Below, in pieces: positions 58,001-64,000 of a stretch of DNA of 64,000 nt. Location: the NCBI GenBank assembly GCA_019054805.1, contig JAHQIY010000003.1:9610001-9674000 (forward strand), written 5' to 3'. The notes beneath the pieces were generated by a model that saw nothing but the letters and a program-made list of their open reading frames with translations, was not told where the DNA came from and made no database searches. The position numbers and the translations under genes are program-made. This DNA is from Brachionus manjavacas. Lineage: Eukaryota > Rotifera > Eurotatoria > Ploima > Brachionidae. Position 1 is the first letter of the stretch. Each line of letters opens with the position of its first letter.

Positions 58001-61000
58001 TATAGGTCTCGAATTGATGCAGATAGTTGAGGCCGAGATTTTTTTGCACCACAGGCGCCTGGTTTCTCTCCGCTTCGATGTTTATGTAAAAAATTTGATA
58101 AGTGGACACTTGAATGCCTCCATCGATCATAAACATGTTGTTGTAGCCGTCGTAAACTATGAAGCCGAATCTGTCTTGTCTGACACCTTGGCTCAAATGC
58201 TTGTAAAAAATTCTGCCCTTTTCTATCTCACTCATGGTGAATTCATTCACAGACACATATTTTCTGTCACTTTGATTGTTATTAAATTTGAGAATAAAAT
58301 TTAGCTTTTGATTTAGATTAGTGTTCAGCGAAATCATTTGGTCTTCGATTTTGTTCTCACTTGGACCGCTGATGAGTCGTTCCAGAGTGCCATATTGGGG
58401 CGGATGAGTGATGATTATTTTGAGCGCATCATTTGGCGTGTCTCTGTCAAAAACTTGAATTTCGCTCGGACTTATCTCGGTTCGTCCGAGTTGCTTGGCG
58501 TTGAGAACAAATTTTGACTTGAGCAAAGGCATTTGGTTGTCCACTCTGGTTATTGTTACATAAACGCTGGCACTCACATCATTTTTTCCGTCAGTGATCC
58601 TTAAGTCGACAAGATCATTCTTCAGACCATTATAGACATCCTCGTGCACATAGTGGATACTTTTGTAAGCCAAATCTTGATAGAGAAAGAACTCAATGCG
58701 GCGTCCAGGTTCACGCTTGTGTTCCAGGCGCCCCAGTTTAGGTTGAGTGACAATTAGAAATTTTATGTTGTCCAGCGGAGTGTCGTCATCTCTGACATCA
58801 AATTCATATCGAGATAACAGTGCCATTTGGCCCTGGTTCACTTTAAGACCCCGGTTTTGGACAATAACCGGCGGCAGCTTGTCGCCACGCACTGCGATAG
58901 TAAACCTTTGATCTGGAAGAGTGTTGCCACTCGAGTCGCTCACATTGAATCCAAATGAAGTGACTCCAGTTGGCTCATTGGCTTCGTGATTGTAAAATAC
59001 TCTTCCTTTTGTCGAAGAAAAATTAATTTTTTTTTGTTAAAAAAAAAATTTCAAAGCATCCGAAAACATTCATTCAGAAACGAAAATAAAGCTTTTTTTT
59101 AGTGAAAAGTTAAAATTCGATTCTATTTTAAAGTAAACCGCACTCGGCTTACAGAAAAATACCCACAAGCTAAGTTAGTTAATCATGCTATATCAAACTC
59201 AATCTTAAGATACCTTCGTTAATGTCATTTTGTGTGAATGTGTTCATGAAAGAGTACGGACCTAGGATATCTTGGTAAAAAGTATCAAAGCGTAGCTGAA
59301 TTCGACCAAATTCAGGTGTGCTCAAAACTTTATAGATAACAAGATCGGACAAAAGATAATCGACTATTTTATCATTTAGTTTAGATTTAGATACTGTGTA
59401 CAACATGTCACTGGTTATCGGAAATATGTGACCTAAAGGTAGATTGACACACTGGGTAAGATTAGAGTCCTTTTTCATTTAAACTTACCTTGAATTGCGT
59501 CTAAGCCATCGTTTTTTTCCACTATTAGACCTGGCTTTTCTTTATGTACTATTTTAATCAAGTAATCATAGACCTCTGAAAAGGTTTCATCCGATATCTT
59601 GAATGTTATTTCGTCCTTTGTGGATCCTTGGTCTTCAAGTAAATAGCTGATTTGATTTTTTAAAATATCCGAGTATGAAAATTCACGATTAACTTCATTT
59701 AATGCTTGATTTGATCGATATAGTTTACCTTGAAAAAAAAATTCTCAAAAATTTGTTTAAAATAAAGGGTATAAAGTAAAAAAGTGATATTTTAAATTTT
59801 TTTTAATTTAGTTAAATTTTTTTAGTCTATAATCAAAATAAAATTAAAAAGAAAAGTTATTTAAATTTTAAGAATGATAAAATTTTTATGTGATTTAATT
59901 TTTGGCAACAAAAAAAATTTCAATTTCAAATTCTTTTTGGAAATAGATCAATGAAAGTTTTTCAGTGCAAATTAATCGATTAGTTCTTGTTTTTTATTTT
60001 TTTTTTCCATTTAAATTATCAAATAATTAATAAATACGAAAAAAAAATTATCCATTGTTGTCTCAGATTTTAAGTAAAAAAAGGGTTCATCAAACAACTG
60101 GGTGTTTACTTAAAAATTATCAAATTAAAAAAATGCTCAAATTAATGCTTGTTAAAATTAAAAAAAATATTTAACTTAAAATAAATCAAAAATAAAGCTG
60201 ATAAAATAAACAGATAAAAAATCTAAAATAAAGCAGAAATTAAAAAATTATTAATTTCCTTGGACACTTTAAAAAAATTTTATTAATATTTAATCATTAA
60301 GTTGTTAAAACCTCTTGCCGTTCTTGAGTTAAATTCAATTATAATTGCTTAGTACATTCATGGTTTGACAATGAGATTAAACTTTTAAAAAATCAGTTTC
60401 CTTTTTGTACTTTATCAGAATATTTTTTTATTTGGCCTTGTTCTTTTGGTATTTTTTGTGCTTAATGATAATTTTAATCATTATATTAAAAATTAAACGG
60501 GATCCGGGTATGCTGGAAGTAAGAGAAATGTTTAAGATTTAATTTCACAAATCGAAAACAAGCATTTAAAAAATCTTTTTAAAAAATTTAAAAAAATTTC
60601 TTTAAAAAATAATTGAATTATTAAAATATCAAAAATAATGATCATTCATTTTTCTTTAACTCTATTAATTAAAGAAAAATTATGAATTGGTTTAAAAATA
60701 ATAGCTTATTAATGAAATTTTCTATTCTACTTAGAGAAATTCCTGGAAATTAAACCTGGGGAAGGGAATAATGATATGAGAATATTTGACTCTTTTATTT
60801 TCATTTTTATTTTTTGTTGTTCATCTATTATTTTAAACTCAAAAGACAGTAGGGTGTTTATAAGCGTATTTTTAAAATTTTTGAATACTAATAATTTGGG
60901 AACTGTTTTTTAATAATTTTTTGTTATAATGCTAAATCGAAATCTCTAGTTACAGGCTTACAAAACTATTATATTAATTAATTCTGTTTTATATAAAATA

Positions 61001-61977
61001 AAGTTAAAAATAAAATATCCGGTCCTTTGAGAGTAGTTTTAGCTGTATTTAAATGAAAAAAAGAAAGATAATCAATAAAAAAATACCAAAATTTAATGAC
61101 TTAGCACAATATTAATTTATGTGATATAGTTTTTTATTTCATAAGTCTCATGAATTAAGGAAATTCGCCTTTATATTCAAATACCAAAAAATAATTTTTA
61201 TTTAAGCAGTTTAAGGAGTACTTTCCAAAAATTTATTTGGATAATATTTTAAAAAAATATTCTTCGATTTTGTCCCAAAATATTTTGAGCTAAGATTTAT
61301 CGAATATTATACTTCGAGAACACTTTAAAATTTGAGAAAGAATTAAACAACATGTAATGTTATGAACTTCCTTATTCTGAAAATTAAGACCATTTAAAAC
61401 ACAATAACAGTACTTAGGGATACTCAAAAAAATTTTAAATATAAGTTTTCTTAAATTGTAATTTGAAGAAAGATATTTTTATTTAGTATTAATTACTTTT
61501 TTAAATCTTTGTATTAATAAATAAAAGAAAAGCTCCATGATATTTTATTTTTAATTTTAATCATCATCGTGTAAACACTAGCCAACAAAAATAATTTTAT
61601 AATTACCATATTTAGGAAATTTTTCCACTTCTATTCTAATATTTTCAGGTATTGAGTCAAAGTCTACAATAAAAAAACTTGAGTTGGTCAAAATTGTTCT
61701 TTTGCGGTCTTGGACTTGTAATGGTTCGAATACCGCGACAGGTTTTTCATCATTTATAATCTTTTAAATAGATTTATTTTTTATATTTTACAAAAAAATT
61801 TTTGTAATACCTTGATGTTAATAGCGATTTTGTGTGTAGGCGATTCGTTGACCCCATCGCTAACGTGGAACATAAATGCGTCCATGGTGGGCTCTTTGTT
61901 TTTATGATCACTTTGGACATAGCGGATCGAGAAACCATCAATTAAATCAACGAGTGGAAATGAGCTCAATTTAGTTC
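46011..61977 (-). CDS. FRAS1/FREM2-type extracellular matrix protein, C-terminal 2.3 kaa (5' end outside window)
   Basis: Nine exons on the minus strand: 61811-61977, 61607-61760, 59489-59728, 59214-59432, 57020-59005, 53898-54163, 52855-53844, 50253-51712 and 46011-47526. All have GT-AG borders and phases that agree throughout; about 2331 residues are visible. Order: about six NG2/CSPG repeats (visible residues 1-740, e.g. DAFMFHVSDG and FGFNVSDSSG), then about five Calx-beta domains (residues about 690-1330, with RSGDLSR, AGLDYV and DDHLKE-like loops), a Cys-containing membrane-proximal region (PCDLNNPKYSSN, YSWEISTPNEYG), one TM helix (about 46700-46785, GLITVIIPIILLLIIAILVI) and a tail of about 230 residues ending RLSGTEV. 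GTEV is a class I PDZ ligand, as used by FRAS1/FREM2 with GRIP1. Five Calx-beta plus TM separates it from FREM1 and FREM3. It begins mid-CSPG repeat with a split Gly codon, so more exons lie beyond the right edge. Function by homology: epithelial-basement-membrane adhesion. Confidence 0.93.
49761..49820. mobile_element. Fragment of the hAT MITE family (right end)
   Basis: The last 60 bp match the right end of the MITE at 22736-23169, including GACTTGGACTTGACTTGAGA-type text and the terminal ACTTTTAAACAACTCTG. The left part is missing. A weaker left-end match (CAGAGTTGGTCAAAAGTC) lies at about 52188, and a right-end-like ACTCAACTCTG at about 55590. Confidence 0.75.
49937..50128. mobile_element. 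Palindromic MITE, about 190 bp
   Basis: Both ends carry about 45-bp inverted repeats: CTGTGAATGCAGCATGGTGC on the left pairs with GCACCATGTTGTATTCACAG (read forward on the right, 50093-50113), and ATTCAAAGTTGTATCAA pairs with TTGATGCAACTTTGAAT-like text. The loop is about 90 bp. It is a foldback element without coding capacity in the last intron. Confidence 0.8.
51713..52854 (-). other. FRAS1/FREM2-type gene intron (1.1 kb)
   Basis: AT-rich. The only notable item is a hAT-like left end near 52188; no right end could be paired with it. Confidence 0.6.
54357..54520. mobile_element. Palindromic MITE, about 165 bp
   Basis: The left arm (CTGGTACATTAAATGTACCA then CCCAAAT and TTTGTAAAAACTCT) is the inverse of the right arm (AGAGTATTTGCAGAC then ATTTAG and GAATACATTTAGTGTACCAA). 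The arms are about 60 bp with a 40-50-bp loop. Non-coding. Confidence 0.7.
55985..56080. repeat. Pyrimidine-rich minisatellite
   Basis: Imperfect units of about 34 bp containing CCTCAACTCTTCTTC-like text follow one another. On the transcribed minus strand it is a GAAGAAGAGTTGAGGA-type purine tract, resembling an intronic splicing-enhancer-like run. Confidence 0.5.
59729..61606 (-). other. FRAS1/FREM2-type gene intron (1.9 kb)
   Basis: AT-rich; no repeat family or exon was recognised. Confidence 0.6.
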
Positions 61978-63036
61978 CTTTAAAAATTAAAAATCAATCA
62001 AATTTTTTTTTGTAAATTTTTCAAGTGTTTTTTTAATTAAAACTTATTCATATGGAAATAAGTTAAAATCCATTAATTCTGTGACAAATGTTCAATGATT
62101 AATTGGGATGTTATATACATTTTATGAAAAACTCTAATTATAAGTTCATTAATGTTTTCAAGCCTATGTAAATTTTAAATTGAATTGTACCACATTTTTA
62201 TTAAAAGCCTTATCAAAAATCTTTATCATTTTTCTGTGCAAGTTAAAATCATTTTTCTAATCAACTAGTTTTTGAAGTTATTTTTTTTATTTATTCAATT
62301 TAGTGAATTAATTGTAAATTAATTCTAAATTTTAGATCAATAAGAATCATTTGTAATCAGTTTTTCTTATTAAAAATAAATATAAAAAGCCATAACAACA
62401 AAAAAGTTTTGACTTTTTCAAGTTTTTTAAGTACTTTGATTGACACGAAAAGTATTTAATCTTTTTTTAATATATAGACTTAAATTACATGCCGAATGAT
62501 ATAATTTTGCTTAATGGGCTAGCAGTGGTAATACTTTATAATCTTTAAGTCTGATTTTATTTCAAAAGTCAAATTTAGGATTAAAAAAAACAATTATGTT
62601 CAATTTTCTTAAATTAAATATTTTAATAATTGCTATAAAACATGCTAATAGATATTTATTTTCTTTATTTAGAAAAATAGAGAAATTTGCTAGTCAATTT
62701 TTTTTTAATTTATTTCCCGTAGGACCTTAGATTTGGATTATAAGGGAAAATATCGATTTCAGGCTGGAGGTTGTTGGCTTGAAATTTATTAATTAATATT
62801 TAATAATATTTTGGCAAAAATTTTCCTCCTAATGGCAAAAAGACATCAAATATTTAGTAGATTCAAATCTCAGTCCATTGCGTCACTCCATAAATAATTA
62901 ACAAGCAACACTTTATAAAATCAATTTTTGTTAATTTCTTTTTACGCTAATTAGAACTTGTCACAAAATATCTCAAGTTTTTATTAGATTTGCTCAAGAG
63001 AACTAAATCTTAAATTTTTAATTTTAGACAACAAAA
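61978..63036. other. Presumed FRAS1/FREM2 intron / 5' flank of the peptide gene
   Basis: No minus-strand CSPG-type exon could be read here, although the exon at 61977 needs a preceding one ending with a single G of a Gly codon. TTTTTAATTTTAG at 63015-63027 is a likely acceptor just upstream of the peptide-precursor ATG. Confidence 0.45.
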
Positions 63037-63429
63037 ATGTTATCACTTAAGAGCAGTTTGTTTCTGCTACTGGGCATGGTTATTCTTGTAAATAGCGCAT
63101 CCATTGACGATCAGCAACTTAAACCAAGTGATGCAGAGGTGAGTAGCTTTGGCGATGACGGCTTACTCGAGGCCGAATTGCTTAAAACCATACGCAAGGG
63201 AATAATGGCAGAGATTATTTTGCGAGACAGACTAAGCAAAGAGCTAGACGAAGAATCAGAAGCGACAAAAGAGAAGAGATTTCCGAAATGGAGAAGTGGT
63301 GATATCAGGTCCAGAGTAAAACAATTGCATCAAGAAAACTATTTAAATGATTACAGTCCAATGTTGAGGAAAATTTGGGAGAATAACATGATGGAAAAAA
63401 ATAGACTCTACCAAAATTTACTAGGATAA
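63037..63429 (+). CDS. Secreted peptide prohormone, possible CRF/DH44-like
   Basis: 130 residues: signal peptide (about 1-20, LFLLLGMVILVNS), an acidic spacer, KEKR (78-81), then a single C-terminal peptide of 48 residues ending in Gly130 directly before the stop, so it would be amidated. There are no cysteines. The peptide starts FPKWRSG, is helix-prone and charged, and ends NRLYQNLL-amide. An Asn-Arg eight residues from an amidated hydrophobic end is also seen in CRF, urocortin, sauvagine and arthropod DH44, and a Leu-Arg (MLRK) precedes it as in that family, but at a shorter distance. The placement in the precursor (C-terminal, after a dibasic site) also fits. This is a suggestion, not an identification. 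An AATAAA lies near 63518. It lies on the strand opposite the FRAS1/FREM2-type gene, whose 5' exons are further right. Confidence 0.7.
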   Translation: MLSLKSSLFLLLGMVILVNSASIDDQQLKPSDAEVSSFGDDGLLEAELLKTIRKGIMAEIILRDRLSKELDEESEATKEKRFPKWRSGDIRSRVKQLHQENYLNDYSPMLRKIWENNMMEKNRLYQNLLG

Positions 63430-64000
63430 ATTTTATTGTTCCTAGATTTTATATTGTGCTTTTTTAATTTAAATCCCTCAATGTAAAACTTTAATTATTG
63501 TTCACTGTTTGTTTTAATAAAATTAAAAAAAAATATTTTTTTTTAAATTTCTTAAAATTAAATCTGTCTTTAAAAATTTAATTTTATCAGATTAATAGAT
63601 TAAAGTTGTATAAAACGATTTTTTTTTAATTCAAAACCTAGCATTCTTCTTATTTGGCTATCACTAAAAAAATAAATCATGGTTTAACAAACAAAGTGTT
63701 TCTTAAAAAGAGACATTTAACGAATATTTTTTATAGTATTCATTTGTATTTAATTAAAAAAACAATTCTAATGTGTTTGGTGATTTTGGGCTTAAGGTTT
63801 TCCGCTGATTTCCTATATTTTCTTAAATTCTTATTTTTAAGTGTTTTTTTTTAAATATTTTTTTTTAATTTTTTTCTGACTCAACTAATTCAAAATGACT
63901 TAAAACTGACGAAAAAAAGTTTTTAAAATAATTTATCGCAATTTAAATAAAATTTGGAAGAAAAAAATCTCTAAAATAAATTAAAATGTAATCATCAAAA
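63430..64000. other. AT-rich right edge
   Basis: 3' UTR of the peptide gene, then AT-rich sequence. A 66-codon frame at 63654-63854 lacks an ATG start and shows no domain. Confidence 0.45.

Noticed and set aside
57849-58304. 151-codon plus-strand open frame opposite the FRAS1/FREM2 exon
   Set aside because: Antisense shadow of a long coding exon with no features of its own.
62700-62790. Minus-strand QPEIDIFPYNPNLRSYGK-like text as a possible missing FRAS1/FREM2 exon or peptide
   Set aside because: It does not match a CSPG repeat, the splice phase does not fit the following exon, and there is no signal peptide or upstream frame.

Overview
This is an AT-rich (roughly three-quarters A+T) animal nuclear contig. 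It has metazoan gene families, canonical GT-AG introns that are often only 43-90 nt long, several dispersed retroelement families and intronic snoRNAs. The small introns, base composition and gene set fit a monogonont rotifer such as Brachionus; that assignment is inference, and no sequence here proves it. Exon models were built by hand from reading frame, splice signals and family resemblance. The reading frames of all multi-exon models close without remainder.

Layout. 1-261 is the 3' end of an unrecognised plus-strand gene. 262-3962 is repeat-rich and contains a long inverted repeat. 3963-9932 (minus) is a CEP120 centriole protein gene with 8 exons and a 3.4-kb intron full of repeat debris. 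10.4-11.6 kb is a decayed MULE-like transposon. 13.1-15.5 kb is a decayed LINE. 17557-18939 (plus) encodes an LRAT-like protein whose catalytic Cys is Asp. 20.4-24.1 kb is a retroelement graveyard with a LINE > SINE > hAT-MITE nest. 24609-25226 (minus) is a GTSF1/Asterix-type CHHC zinc-finger gene. 27039-28169 and 28354-29454 (plus) are a conventional actin, with an upstream CArG box, and a strongly divergent intronless actin-like gene in tandem. 29.8-30.9 kb is an L2/CR1-like remnant. 31745-32203 (minus) is a PRXamide (CAPA/pyrokinin/neuromedin-U-type) neuropeptide precursor. 34295-35267 (minus) is ribosomal protein S11, whose third intron carries two box C/D snoRNAs of the SNORD35 (U35) type; two more copies lie just downstream. 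38998-39953 (plus) is a ZDHHC3/7-like palmitoyltransferase with HHHC instead of DHHC. 40.2-45 kb is another transposon-rich block (LTR, MULE, MITE, LINE remnants). 46011-61977 (minus) holds the last nine exons of a FRAS1/FREM2-type gene: CSPG repeats, Calx-beta domains, one TM segment and a C-terminal GTEV PDZ ligand. It continues off the right edge. 63037-63429 (plus) is a secreted peptide precursor, possibly CRF/DH44-like, probably nested in an intron of the FRAS1/FREM2 gene.

There is no operon logic. The genes are unrelated housekeeping, signalling and adhesion genes separated by repeats. The strongest biological signals are the SNORD35-in-RPS11 arrangement and its local amplification, the neuropeptide precursors, and several proteins with a changed key catalytic or structural feature (CEP120 without its third C2 domain, LRAT Cys to Asp, DHHC to HHHC, and the divergent actin).
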